Assembly (NCBI RefSeq): GCF_035975855.1
Contig: NZ_CP109055.1
Coordinates: 3,720,001-3,784,000, forward strand
DNA: 64,000 nucleotides
From: Streptomyces sp. NBC_01304
Lineage (GTDB): Bacteria > Actinomycetota > Actinomycetes > Streptomycetales > Streptomycetaceae
Direction: 5' to 3'
In this document: positions 17,533-26,379 of the stretch, in pieces
How the letters are laid out: every line of letters begins with the position of its first letter
Position numbering within the stretch: the stretch's first letter is position 1
Program-made: the position numbers and the translations under genes
The notes under the pieces: model-generated
Databases searched by the model: none
What the model was told of the DNA's origin: nothing
The model's input: the letters and a program-made list of their open reading frames with translations, nothing else

Positions 17533-19116
17533 TTACTGCGGGGGGTTGCCGTGCTTGCGGGACGGCAGGTCGGCGTGCTTGTTGCGGAGCATCGCGAGGG
17601 AGGCGATGAGGACGGAGCGGGTCTCGGCCGGGTCGATGACGTCGTCGACGAGGCCGCGTTCGGCCGCGTAGTACGGGTGCATCAGCTCCGCCTTGTACTC
17701 CTTGACCATGCGCGCGCGCATCGCCTCGGGGTCCTCGGCCTCGGCGATCTGCCGACGGAAGATGACGTTGGCAGCGCCCTCGGCGCCCATCACGGCGATC
17801 TCGTTGGTGGGCCAGGCGTAGGTGAGGTCGGCACCGATGGACTGGGAGTCCATGACGATGTACGCACCTCCATAGGCCTTGCGGAGAATCAGCGAGATCC
17901 GCGGGACCGTTGCGTTGCAGTACGCGTACAGCAGCTTCGCACCGTGGCGGATGATTCCACCGTGCTCCTGGTCGACGCCGGGCAGGAAGCCGGGGACGTC
18001 CAGGAGAGTGACGATCGGGATGTTGAACGCGTCGCACATCTGGACGAAGCGGGCCGCCTTTTCGGAGGCCTCGATGTCCAGGACGCCCGCGAGCGACTGG
18101 GGCTGGTTGGCGACGATGCCGACGACCTGGCCGTCCAGGCGGGCCAGGGCGCAGACGATGTTGCGGGCCCAGCGCTCGTGGATCTCCAGGAAGTCGCCGT
18201 CGTCGACGAGCTCCTCGATCACCTTGTGCATGTCGTACGGGCGGTTCCCGTCGGCCGGCACCAGGTCCAACAAGACGTCCGAGCGGCGGTCGGCCGGGTC
18301 CTCACAGGGGTGGGCCGGGGGGTTCTCGCGGTTGTTCGACGGGAGCATCGAGATCAGGTAGCGGACCTCGGCGATGCAGGTCTCTTCGTCGTCGTACGCG
18401 AAGTGCGCGACACCAGAGGTCTCGGCATGCACGTCCGCGCCGCCGAGGCCGTTCTGCGTGATCTCCTCACCGGTGACCGCCTTGACGACGTCCGGGCCGG
18501 TGATGAACATCTGCGAGGTCTCGCGGACCATGAACACGAAGTCGGTGAGGGCGGGGCTGTAGGCCGCGCCGCCCGCGCACGGGCCGAGCATGACGCTGAT
18601 CTGCGGGATCACGCCGGACGCCCGGGTGTTGCGCTGGAAGATGCCGCCGTAACCGGCAAGGGCGGAGACGCCCTCCTGGATACGGGCGCCGGCGCCGTCG
18701 TTCAGGGAGACCAGCGGCGCACCGGCCGCGATGGCCATGTCCATGATCTTGTGGATCTTCGTGGCGTGGGCCTCGCCGAGGGCGCCGCCGAAGATCCGGA
18801 AGTCGTGCGCGTAGACGAAGACCGTGCGGCCCTCGACCGTGCCCCAGCCGGTGATGACACCGTCGGTGTAGGGCTTCTTGTTCTCCAGGCCGAAGCCCGT
18901 CGCGCGGTGGCGGCGGAGCTGCTCGACCTCCTTGAACGAGTCCGGATCAAGGAGCAGCTCGATGCGCTCGCGCGCGGTCAGCTTGCCCTTGGCGTGCTGC
19001 GCCTCGGTCGCCTTGTCACTGGGTCCGCGCAGCGCCGCCGCACGGATCGCGTGCAGTTCGGCCACCCGGCCACGGGCGTCTGCGGGCTCGCCCGGGGTCT
19101 CGTCCACAACGGTCAT
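17533..19116 (-). CDS. accB: Acetyl/propionyl-CoA carboxylase beta (carboxyltransferase) subunit
   Basis: The 527-residue carboxyltransferase has the N half acyl-CoA-binding region (FGGALGEAHATKIHKIMD, GAGARIQEGV) and the C half biotin-binding region (DVPGFLPGVDQEHGGIIRHGAKLLYAY, KAYGGAYIVM). It transfers carboxyl from biotin to acetyl-CoA or propionyl-CoA, supplying malonyl-CoA or methylmalonyl-CoA for fatty-acid and polyketide synthesis. The alpha (biotin) subunit gene is not in this window, as is usual for the Streptomyces accBE locus. Whether acetyl- or propionyl-CoA is preferred cannot be settled by eye. Confidence 0.95.
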   Translation of the reverse strand: MTVVDETPGEPADARGRVAELHAIRAAALRGPSDKATEAQHAKGKLTARERIELLLDPDSFKEVEQLRRHRATGFGLENKKPYTDGVITGWGTVEGRTVFVYAHDFRIFGGALGEAHATKIHKIMDMAIAAGAPLVSLNDGAGARIQEGVSALAGYGGIFQRNTRASGVIPQISVMLGPCAGGAAYSPALTDFVFMVRETSQMFITGPDVVKAVTGEEITQNGLGGADVHAETSGVAHFAYDDEETCIAEVRYLISMLPSNNRENPPAHPCEDPADRRSDVLLDLVPADGNRPYDMHKVIEELVDDGDFLEIHERWARNIVCALARLDGQVVGIVANQPQSLAGVLDIEASEKAARFVQMCDAFNIPIVTLLDVPGFLPGVDQEHGGIIRHGAKLLYAYCNATVPRISLILRKAYGGAYIVMDSQSIGADLTYAWPTNEIAVMGAEGAANVIFRRQIAEAEDPEAMRARMVKEYKAELMHPYYAAERGLVDDVIDPAETRSVLIASLAMLRNKHADLPSRKHGNPPQ

Positions 19117-19143
19117 GTAGCGACCTTACGAAGCCCGCCAAGC

Positions 19144-19183
19144 AAAACGGGCCGTCGACTCCGTACAGTCTCCGGCCCGTTTT
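19144..19183 (-). terminator. Hairpin between the GH101 gene and accB
   Basis: Perfect 10-bp arms (aaaacgggcc at 19144-19153 and ggcccgtttt at 19174-19183) end in a T-rich run on the minus strand. It probably terminates the GH101 transcript. It lies only ~28 bp before the accB start, so it could also influence accB expression. Confidence 0.65.
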
Positions 19184-19319
19184 CCTGGTACCCCCTGACA
19201 TACGAGCTCTTCAGTGCAGCTGAAGTGACTACCCAGAGGGGTGCTGCGTTGTAGAAGCCCTACAAGAGGCAGGTGAGCGCCACCTCACACCGATGTGCGC
19301 TCCCCGGCGGCACCGGACG

Positions 19320-22300
19320 CTAGCCACCGCAGTGGAACCGGGCGCTCCCCCAGTCCGCGTGATCGTTGCCGTTCCCGTCGCCGCCCTCGCCGACCACCAG
19401 GTCGACGTACTTGGCGCCGCTGACGTCCGCGGTGAGCGACCACGCCGCGTCGGCCGCCTTCAGGACCGGCGACTTCACCTTCTCGGTCCCGTCGGCCCGC
19501 ACGCTGAACTCCGCGCTCCCCCGCGTCGGCTGCGCCTCGTCGATGCCGACCTCCGCGGTGAAGGAGGTGCACTTGCCGCCCAGGTAGTAGCGGACCGTGG
19601 CGGGCGCGTGTGTGCCGAGCCCCTTCTCGTACGACGCCGTGCCGATCTTCAGCGGTGTGCCGTCACCCTCGCCCTGCTCACCGTTCGAGAGGTCCTTCTC
19701 GACCGGGCCCCAGCCGTTGTCGGACGCCGTCCAGTCCAGGTCGCTGGCCCAGGTGTCGACGGTGGGCGGGGGCGGCAGGGTGCGGACGGTGGTGGCCGCC
19801 GCGAGCGTACGTTGCGTACCGTCTATGCCGTACGAAGCCGTCGAACTCAGCTCGTACGGATGGTACTTGGCGTCGACCGGCGGGGTGACCTGCCAGGTCG
19901 CGGTGGCCTTCTCCCCCACCGCGACGGAGTCGAAGGTCACGTCACCGGCGGGCTCGGCCGACCAGCCCTCGGGGAGCTTCAGACCGACCTTCACCGAAGT
20001 CGCTTCCTTGGCCTCGTAGTTGGTGAAGACGGCCTTGACCTCGTTCTTCTGGCCGGGCTCCAGCGTCTCGGCGGACTGCACGGCCAGGGTGCCGCAGGCG
20101 GCCTGCTCCTCGGCCGGGCCCAGGTCGGTGACCGTGAACCTGTCGAGCGAGAAGTCCGCCGCCTCCGGAGCGCTCTCCAGCTTGCGCAGACCGGTCCAGG
20201 TGTCGCCGCAGCCCGCGGTGACGATGTCGCTGAAGTGGGCCGTGGTGTGCTGCGCCGCGAGGTCGGTCTGCCTGGTCTCGACCGAGTCGGGCTTGCCGTC
20301 CGCGCCGATGCGGTCGTAGCCGCTGGTCCACTGATAGGCGCCGGCATGGCTGTTCTGGTAGTCGAACTCGACCTTGTAGCGGCGCCCGTCGCGCATCGGC
20401 ACCGTCCAGGGCGCGGTGCGGTACACCAGGCCCGCGTTCTCCTCGTGGGACTTGAGCGACCAGTCGCCGTCGAGGACGTCGTCGGTGAGCTTCTCGTTCC
20501 AGCCAGCCTGGGTGTACGGGGCGTGCTTCTTGGCGAGGCTGGTGCGCGGGTCGGTGATGTCACCCGCGTCGCCCTTCACGAGGGGCCCCCAGCCCTGGTC
20601 GACGTCCTCGAAGTCCTCGTACGCGATCGTGCCGCCCTTGGTGGCGGGGGCGTTGCGGACGATGCGTACGTCATCGATCCTGACCTCGGCCGCTCCACCG
20701 CCGGCCGAACTCCCCTTCTCCGCCTCGACCTTGAAGGTCGTGCGGCCGCTCGCGGGCGCGGTGAAGGTCACCTTGGCGCGCTGCATGTACGTGCTGTGCC
20801 AGTCGCTTCCGGCGACCGTGTTCGCCACCGTGGAGCGCTCGACCGTGGCCCGGGCGCCGCCCGCGGAAAGGGTCGTGTGCCGCTGCTTGCCCGGCTCGAC
20901 CTCGATCCAGGCGGAGGCGCTGTAGCGCTTGCCCGGCTCGAGTCCGGTGATCTGCTGGGAGATCGAGGCTTCCGCGGCACCGGAGAGGGCGGCGCTGTTG
21001 CGGCCCTGTCCGTCGGTGTCGCGCTTGGCCGTGCCGGTCGTGGACCAGTCGTCGAGGCCCGCGTCGTTGAAGCCGGGGTCGTCGACGGGCGTGCCCCGGC
21101 CCCAGTCGGCGTCGGCCTGTCCGGGGGTGGTGCCGACCGGGTAGAGGACGTACGGCTGGGCCTTGTCGGCCTTGAGCGTGACCTTGCCGCCGGTCGCCGT
21201 GACCCGGCCGGTCTTCACCCGGCCGTTGTCGGTGAGCCTGTAGACGTCGTACGCGGCTCCGGCGGGGGCGTCCCAACTGGTCGTCCAGCCCTGCTTGTTG
21301 TAGTGGTAGAGCTTCCGGTGGCCGCTCCAGGGGACCAGGTACGCGTCCCCGTCGAGGACCTTGCGCCCGTGGTCGTAGAACGTGCGCCTGCCGTCCTCGA
21401 CCGTGCCGCGCAGGCCCCCGGTGAAGGTGATGTCGTCCTTCGCCCAGCGGGTGATCTTCTCCTGCTGGAGGAACTTGGCGGGCAGGTCGCGCTGCCAGAC
21501 GTTGGCGTAGAAGGCGTTCCAGTCGGTCTCGCCGGTCCAGCCCTCGAACTCGCTGATGGCGCTCTGGCCGAGGACCGGGTCGTCGTTCCAGACGTCCTTC
21601 TCGCTGTTGCGGATGAAGCGGATGATCTGCGAGTTCAGGCCCTTGTTGGTCTTGGGCCCGTAGTCCAGGTCATTGGCCCAGTGCGACCAGAGCGAATCCC
21701 GCTCGAACTTGTCGGCCCACTCGGTGGAGAGGTTCCAGCCCTGGTCCTTGATGGCGTCCGCCGTGCGCTCGGCGATCCAGCCGTGCGTGTAGTACACGTC
21801 CATGTAGATGAAGGAGAGGTTGTCGTCGGTCTCGTCCCGCAGCTGCTTGAAGCGCTTGGCGAGGTTGCCGCTGTTCAGGTCGCCGCGCTGGTCTATGTAG
21901 TAGCTCTGGTTGAGCCAGTTCCAGCCGGGCTTGGTCTTGTCGACCAGTTGCTCGTCGAACGCGTCGGCCTCCGGGTAGGCCTCGGTGGCGTTGGTGTGGA
22001 CGCCGAAGGTGGCGTTCCACTTCTCGCCCTCCTTGAGCAGCTTGTTGAGGTCCTTCAGGCCGCCCGCGCGGGAGTTGATGTTGCCGCCGTAGTCCGGGTG
22101 GGCCGAGTCGTGCCCCTCGGAGGCGTACCCCTTGAGGACGGCCTGCTGGCCGAGTCCGTCGGTGGCGAGCGAGATCCGCTTCACGTCGTCGAGGGTGCGC
22201 AGGAAGGGGTGCTGAGCCTGGCTCGCGAAGTTGAACGGGATGTGGGTGATGACCCGGTCCGCGGTGCCCTCGCCGCCCTTGGGCTTGACGCCGATGGTGC

Positions 22301-23168
22301 GGAAGGCGACGGCGCCGTCCTGCCAGTCGACCTTCTGGTCGCCGTTGGCGTCGGGGGTGACGACGACCTTGGCCCACGGCAGGTTGTCCTTGTCGGGCGC
22401 GGGCGCACCCTCGCCGCGATACGTCCATTGGCCCGACCACACGCCGACCCGGGTCGAGCCGTCGGCGGCCTTGCGGGCCTGGTGCCAGAAGCGGGCGTCG
22501 TCGCCGGCGGTGGCGCCGCCGGGCTTGTCGTTCGTCGCGTTGGACTCGACTGCGGCCGCGAGCGTGCCCGTGTTGACGAGCGCGTACGTGGCGCCGAGCG
22601 CCTTCTCGTCGGCCGGGGTCTGACCCGTCACCTTGCCGAACTGGTCCGAGGATTTCGTCGAGTCGACGTCCAGCTTGGTGAACGCGGTCTCCGCGCCCTG
22701 CTCGTCGCTGCCGACCGACACCAGGTCGTGGCCCGGGATGTCGATCGTGCCGACCCTGAAGGCCTCGGTGTCCCGGACCGCCGTGACCTTGAAGGTGGTG
22801 GCCCGCCCGCGCACCGACAGCTCGGCGTCGATCTCGACGCCGGCGAGGTCGGGGAAGGCCAGGGTGTACGCGGCGCTCCCGGACTCGGCCTCGGGGGCGC
22901 CCTTGACCTGCACCTTGTAGGCCTTGCCGTTCAAGGTGACCTCGGTGACCGGGCGCGTACTGCCGAGGAGCCTGGCCCCGGAGGCCCTGTCGGTGTACGA
23001 GACCACCCGGGGGAAGTCCTCGGCGACGGCCACGCTCAGCCGGTCGGACGTGAGCACCGGCCCTTCGGCGGCCGCGGGGGCCGCCCGTTCCTGGGCGACG
23101 GCCGGCAGGGCCAGGGCTAGGGACGAGGCGACGGCTGCGGCGCAGACCGTACGGATTCTTCGCGACAT
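19320..23168 (-). CDS. Secreted endo-alpha-N-acetylgalactosaminidase (GH101)
   Basis: The 1282-residue protein has a signal peptide (MSRRIRTVCAAAVASSLALA to about residue 26). A beta-rich N-terminal supersandwich domain precedes the GH101 barrel. The predicted nucleophile is D457 in FIYMDVYYTHGW and the acid/base is E483 in LSTEWADKF, by alignment to known GH101 motifs. Galactose-binding-like modules follow (around 710-820 and 850-1010), then a stalk, and an NPCBM-type module (about 1130-1282). GH101 enzymes release Gal-beta1,3-GalNAc from Ser/Thr O-glycans of mucin-type glycoproteins. It stands alone rather than in a glycan-use cluster. Confidence 0.9.
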   Translation of the reverse strand: MSRRIRTVCAAAVASSLALALPAVAQERAAPAAAEGPVLTSDRLSVAVAEDFPRVVSYTDRASGARLLGSTRPVTEVTLNGKAYKVQVKGAPEAESGSAAYTLAFPDLAGVEIDAELSVRGRATTFKVTAVRDTEAFRVGTIDIPGHDLVSVGSDEQGAETAFTKLDVDSTKSSDQFGKVTGQTPADEKALGATYALVNTGTLAAAVESNATNDKPGGATAGDDARFWHQARKAADGSTRVGVWSGQWTYRGEGAPAPDKDNLPWAKVVVTPDANGDQKVDWQDGAVAFRTIGVKPKGGEGTADRVITHIPFNFASQAQHPFLRTLDDVKRISLATDGLGQQAVLKGYASEGHDSAHPDYGGNINSRAGGLKDLNKLLKEGEKWNATFGVHTNATEAYPEADAFDEQLVDKTKPGWNWLNQSYYIDQRGDLNSGNLAKRFKQLRDETDDNLSFIYMDVYYTHGWIAERTADAIKDQGWNLSTEWADKFERDSLWSHWANDLDYGPKTNKGLNSQIIRFIRNSEKDVWNDDPVLGQSAISEFEGWTGETDWNAFYANVWQRDLPAKFLQQEKITRWAKDDITFTGGLRGTVEDGRRTFYDHGRKVLDGDAYLVPWSGHRKLYHYNKQGWTTSWDAPAGAAYDVYRLTDNGRVKTGRVTATGGKVTLKADKAQPYVLYPVGTTPGQADADWGRGTPVDDPGFNDAGLDDWSTTGTAKRDTDGQGRNSAALSGAAEASISQQITGLEPGKRYSASAWIEVEPGKQRHTTLSAGGARATVERSTVANTVAGSDWHSTYMQRAKVTFTAPASGRTTFKVEAEKGSSAGGGAAEVRIDDVRIVRNAPATKGGTIAYEDFEDVDQGWGPLVKGDAGDITDPRTSLAKKHAPYTQAGWNEKLTDDVLDGDWSLKSHEENAGLVYRTAPWTVPMRDGRRYKVEFDYQNSHAGAYQWTSGYDRIGADGKPDSVETRQTDLAAQHTTAHFSDIVTAGCGDTWTGLRKLESAPEAADFSLDRFTVTDLGPAEEQAACGTLAVQSAETLEPGQKNEVKAVFTNYEAKEATSVKVGLKLPEGWSAEPAGDVTFDSVAVGEKATATWQVTPPVDAKYHPYELSSTASYGIDGTQRTLAAATTVRTLPPPPTVDTWASDLDWTASDNGWGPVEKDLSNGEQGEGDGTPLKIGTASYEKGLGTHAPATVRYYLGGKCTSFTAEVGIDEAQPTRGSAEFSVRADGTEKVKSPVLKAADAAWSLTADVSGAKYVDLVVGEGGDGNGNDHADWGSARFHCGG

Positions 23169-23209
23169 GGGGACTGGCTATCCGGCGCCGACCGAGGTGG
23201 TCAACGGAT

Positions 23210-23246
23210 GCGGGGCTTCGGTGACTTGAAGTCCAAGAAGCCCCGC
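23210..23246 (-). terminator. Hairpin downstream of the yceI gene
   Basis: Inverted 9-bp arms gcggggctt (23210-23218) and aagccccgc (23238-23246) lie between the YceI gene and the GH101 start. No T-run follows, so efficiency is uncertain. Confidence 0.5.
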
Positions 23247-23302
23247 GCGTTAGTCCAAGTCCCGCACACCTTCAGGTATGTGTACGTGCCGGTGCGTCTC
23301 GC

Positions 23303-23911
23303 TCACGCGGCGTTGCGGATCGCCGAGACGTCGAGGACCAGCTTGATCTTGTCGGAGACCAGCACGCCGCCCGTCTCCAGCACGGCGTTGTAGGTCAGGC
23401 CCCAGTCGGAGCGCAGGATCTCGGCCTTGCCCTCGAAGCCGACGCGCTCGTTGCCGAACGGGTCCGTGGCGGCACCGTTGAACTCCAGGTCGATGGCTAC
23501 CGGCTTGGTGACGCCCTTGATGGTCAGGTCGCCGGTGAGGCGGTAGTCGTCGCCGCCCAGGGCCTCGGCCCCGGTCGAGCGGAACGTCATCTCCGGGAAC
23601 TGCTCGACGTCGAAGAAGTCGGCGCTCTTGAGGTGACCGTCGCGGTCGCCGTTGGCGGTGTCGATGCTGTCCATCTTGACGTCGATCGAAGCGGTGGACT
23701 TGGCGGGGTCGGCACCGTCCAGGTGCAGCGAGCCCTCGAAGCCGAGGAAGCCGCCCTTGACGTTGGTGACCATGGCGTGCCGGGCCGTGAAGCCGATCGC
23801 GGTGTGCGCCGGGTCGATCGTGTAGTCACCGGTGAGCGCGGCGAGCTCGGGGTTCACGTCGCGCACGGCGGCGGTATCGGCGGTGTCGTTCTTGCGGCCG
23901 AAGATGCCCAT
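23303..23911 (-). CDS. YceI-family protein
   Basis: The 202-residue YceI-like lipocalin-fold protein contains GDYTIDPAHTAIGFTARHAMVTNVKGGF at about residues 29-56 and the family C-terminus. YceI proteins bind polyisoprenoid or amphiphilic ligands. There is no signal peptide, so this one is likely cytoplasmic, as for many actinobacterial members. AAGGAG precedes the ATG. Confidence 0.88.
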   Translation of the reverse strand: MGIFGRKNDTADTAAVRDVNPELAALTGDYTIDPAHTAIGFTARHAMVTNVKGGFLGFEGSLHLDGADPAKSTASIDVKMDSIDTANGDRDGHLKSADFFDVEQFPEMTFRSTGAEALGGDDYRLTGDLTIKGVTKPVAIDLEFNGAATDPFGNERVGFEGKAEILRSDWGLTYNAVLETGGVLVSDKIKLVLDVSAIRNAA

Positions 23912-24004
23912 GACTGCTCCTTGGGAGGGGGACGCGCTGGCGGCCTTCGCCGGAAGCGGTTCGGTTTAACCTTCAACAACATTGAGAGTAGCCCTATCTG
24001 ATTC

Positions 24005-24016
24005 AAGTTTCAACTT
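24005..24016. promoter_or_regulatory. 12-bp palindrome between yceI and the histidine kinase
   Basis: The perfect palindrome AAGTT-TC-AACTT lies in the AT-rich part of this divergent region. A second small palindrome, ggtttaacc, is at 23963-23971. TTGAA-type palindromes are typical MarR-family operators, but no MarR gene is adjacent. Confidence 0.35.
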
Positions 24017-24085
24017 TTACGTTGACCGGGTGTGCCGCTGGTGCGCCTTGTCGGCGTTTTGCCTGGTCCGGGGCATGGTCGAGGC

Positions 24086-25324
24086 ATGCAAGATCATCAG
24101 CGCAGCGCGCCGCAGAGCGCCTTTCCGCTGCCCACCGACGCTCAGCAGTACGCCCGCTGGTCACGCGTCGGACGGCTCCTCGGCTCGCGTACCGGGGACT
24201 GGATCGCGATCGCGCTGGTCTTTCTGCTCAGCCTGCCCAGGGTGCTGATCCGGCCCGACGACCCGGGCTGGAATCCATGGCTCAGCTGGCCGCTCGCGGT
24301 CTCGGCGCTCGGCACGCTCTCGCTGCTCATGCGGCGCAAGTGGCCGGAGGTGCCGGCGGTCGCCGGGCTGATCGTCCTCGCGCTGACCTCGGACGACGCG
24401 CTGCTGCGCTTCGGGCTCTATGCGGTGGGCCGCTACCGGCGACTGCGCTACGCGACCTGGTTCGCGATCGGGGTGGTCTTCGTCCGCCTCGTGATCGTCG
24501 TCTTCATCGTCGACAAACACTCGGACGCCGCCGTCTGGGAGCTGTTGGTCGTCACCTTCCGGTATTCGCTGATGAGCGTCCTCGGCCCCGCCTCCGCCGG
24601 CGCCGTGGTCCGGGTGTTCCGCGTCGGCGAGCTGCTCGCCTCGTTCCGGGCCCGGCTCGACCGCGAGGAGGCCCTGGCCAAGGGCGAGGCCGCGGCCGAG
24701 CACCGGGCCGAGCAGGAGCGCCGCCGGATCGCGCGGGATGCGCACGACCACGTCGGGCACGAGGTGACCCTGATGGTCCTGCAGGCCAATCTGCTGTCCG
24801 CGCACGCACCCGACGACAGGACACGGGAGGCCGCCGAGGGCCTGGTGGAGCGCGGCCAGCGGGCCATTCATGAGCTGCACAACATCGTGGCCACCCTCAA
24901 GGACCCCGAGGAGCGGGCCGCGTCGCCGTCCGACGTGCGGCGCATCGAGCGCCTGGTGGAGGACGTACGGCGCAGCGGTGCGCCCGTACGACTGGATCAG
25001 CGGGACTTCGGAAAGGGCCTGCTGCCGCCCGCGGTGGCCGAGTTCTGCTTCCGGGTGGCCCAGGAGGGGCTGACCAACGCGGTCAAGCACGCGCCCTGCG
25101 CGGACATCGTCGTCACGATGGCCTCCGACGACACCTCGGCCCGGGTCTCCGTCCGCAACGCGGCGCCACCCGTCGAGCCCGGCCCTCACGCGGTGAGCGG
25201 CGGCAACGGTCTCGAGGGCCTGGCCGAGCTGGCGCGGCGGCTCGGCGGCGAACTGACCGGCGGCGCGACGGCGGACGGCGGGTTCGAGGTGCGGGCGACG
25301 GTGCCGCGCAGGACGCCCGGGTGA
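24086..25324 (+). CDS. Two-component sensor histidine kinase (HisKA_3 type)
   Basis: The product has 412 residues from the ATG at 24086; a longer form from 24032 is possible. Several membrane segments lie between about residues 35 and 180. The dimerisation box is RRRIARDAHDHVGHEV, with phospho-acceptor H220. The HATPase domain has EGLTNAVKHA and GGNGLEGLAELARRLGG. It is a NarL/DesK-class kinase. The response regulator at 25437-26135 faces it tail to tail and is the likely partner. The signal sensed is unknown. Confidence 0.88.
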   Translation: MQDHQRSAPQSAFPLPTDAQQYARWSRVGRLLGSRTGDWIAIALVFLLSLPRVLIRPDDPGWNPWLSWPLAVSALGTLSLLMRRKWPEVPAVAGLIVLALTSDDALLRFGLYAVGRYRRLRYATWFAIGVVFVRLVIVVFIVDKHSDAAVWELLVVTFRYSLMSVLGPASAGAVVRVFRVGELLASFRARLDREEALAKGEAAAEHRAEQERRRIARDAHDHVGHEVTLMVLQANLLSAHAPDDRTREAAEGLVERGQRAIHELHNIVATLKDPEERAASPSDVRRIERLVEDVRRSGAPVRLDQRDFGKGLLPPAVAEFCFRVAQEGLTNAVKHAPCADIVVTMASDDTSARVSVRNAAPPVEPGPHAVSGGNGLEGLAELARRLGGELTGGATADGGFEVRATVPRRTPG

Positions 25325-25371
25325 AGCGGACCTGAGCCGGGTGCGCGCCGGGTCCGGGCCGTCGGCCCGGA

Positions 25372-25436
25372 CCCCCTGAGCCCTTGAGCCCTTGAGCCCC
25401 GGACCCCCCTGAGCCCCTGAGCCCCTGAGCCCCTGA
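25372..25436. repeat. Imperfect 9-bp tandem repeat between kinase and regulator
   Basis: About seven imperfect units related to cccctgagc fill the gap between the two convergent genes, ending next to the regulator's stop codon. The region may act as a weak terminator or be a slippage-prone spacer. Confidence 0.75.
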
Positions 25437-26135
25437 TCAGACCGTCGGCCGCGGCTCGGCACCCGCCGCGTCCGCCCCGTCCTTCGGCGTGAGCCCGATC
25501 TGGTGGGCGAGCAGGGCGGCCTGCGTCCGGTTCTCCACGTGCAGCTCGGCGAGCACCCGCGACACATAGGCCTTGACGGTCCCCTCGGCCATGAACAGGG
25601 CCTCGGCGATCCGCGCGTTGTTCGCCCCGCTGCCGAGCAGCGCGAGGACCTGCCGCTCCCGCCCGCCGAGCCCGCTCACGCGCTCCCTGGCCGCGGCCAC
25701 CTCGGGGGTGTCCTGCTCCACGGTCCGCCGGATCATCAGCCGCATGATCTCCGGCGGCACCACGGGATCGCCCTCGGCGACCGCGAGCACCGACCGGATC
25801 AGCTCGCCGGTACGCGCACTCTTCAGGGCGAAGCCGTCCGCCCCGGCCCGGAACGCCGCGACCACCTTCTCGTCGTCGCCGAGCGCCGTCAGCATCATGA
25901 TGCGGGGCCGGGGAGAGAGGTCCTGCAGGCGGCGGGCGGCGGTGATGCCCGAGACCTTGGGCATGTTGACGTCCATGACGACCACATCGGGCCGCAGCCG
26001 CGCCGCGAGGTCGACCACCTCGGTCCCGTCGCCCGCCTCGCCCACCACCCGGATCTCGTCCGTGGTGTCGAACAACGCCTTGATCCCGGCCCTGACCAGC
26101 GGCTCGTCATCCACCAGCAGCACATTGACCGGCAT
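25437..26135 (-). CDS. LuxR/NarL-family response regulator
   Basis: The 232-residue protein has a receiver domain (VDDEPLVRAG, phospho-acceptor D55 in VVVMDVNMP, conserved K in FALKSA) and a C-terminal LuxR helix-turn-helix (LGGRERQVLALLGSGANNARIAEALFMAEGTVKAYVSRVLAELHV). I chose the ATG at 26135 over the GTG at 26141 because GGGAG lies 9 bp before the ATG. It probably pairs with the convergent kinase at 24086-25324. Confidence 0.92.
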   Translation of the reverse strand: MPVNVLLVDDEPLVRAGIKALFDTTDEIRVVGEAGDGTEVVDLAARLRPDVVVMDVNMPKVSGITAARRLQDLSPRPRIMMLTALGDDEKVVAAFRAGADGFALKSARTGELIRSVLAVAEGDPVVPPEIMRLMIRRTVEQDTPEVAAARERVSGLGGRERQVLALLGSGANNARIAEALFMAEGTVKAYVSRVLAELHVENRTQAALLAHQIGLTPKDGADAAGAEPRPTV

Positions 26136-26379
26136 CCGCACTCACTCCCTGTCACCTCGACGTCACCTCATGCTCGCCGCGCACCGGGGGGCGCGCATGT
26201 CGTACGCCGCCCGGACCCGGCGTTCGGGACCTTCGAGACTTTCGTTGCAGCACCCAAGACATAAGTGACCAAATCCGGGCATCACGGACAGGCATTCTCT
26301 TTCACGGAGCGCTTCTCGCCGACCCCCGGACCGGCGCTCGCAACGCGCTCGTTTCCGCACCGCTCGTGGAGGAGAGACC

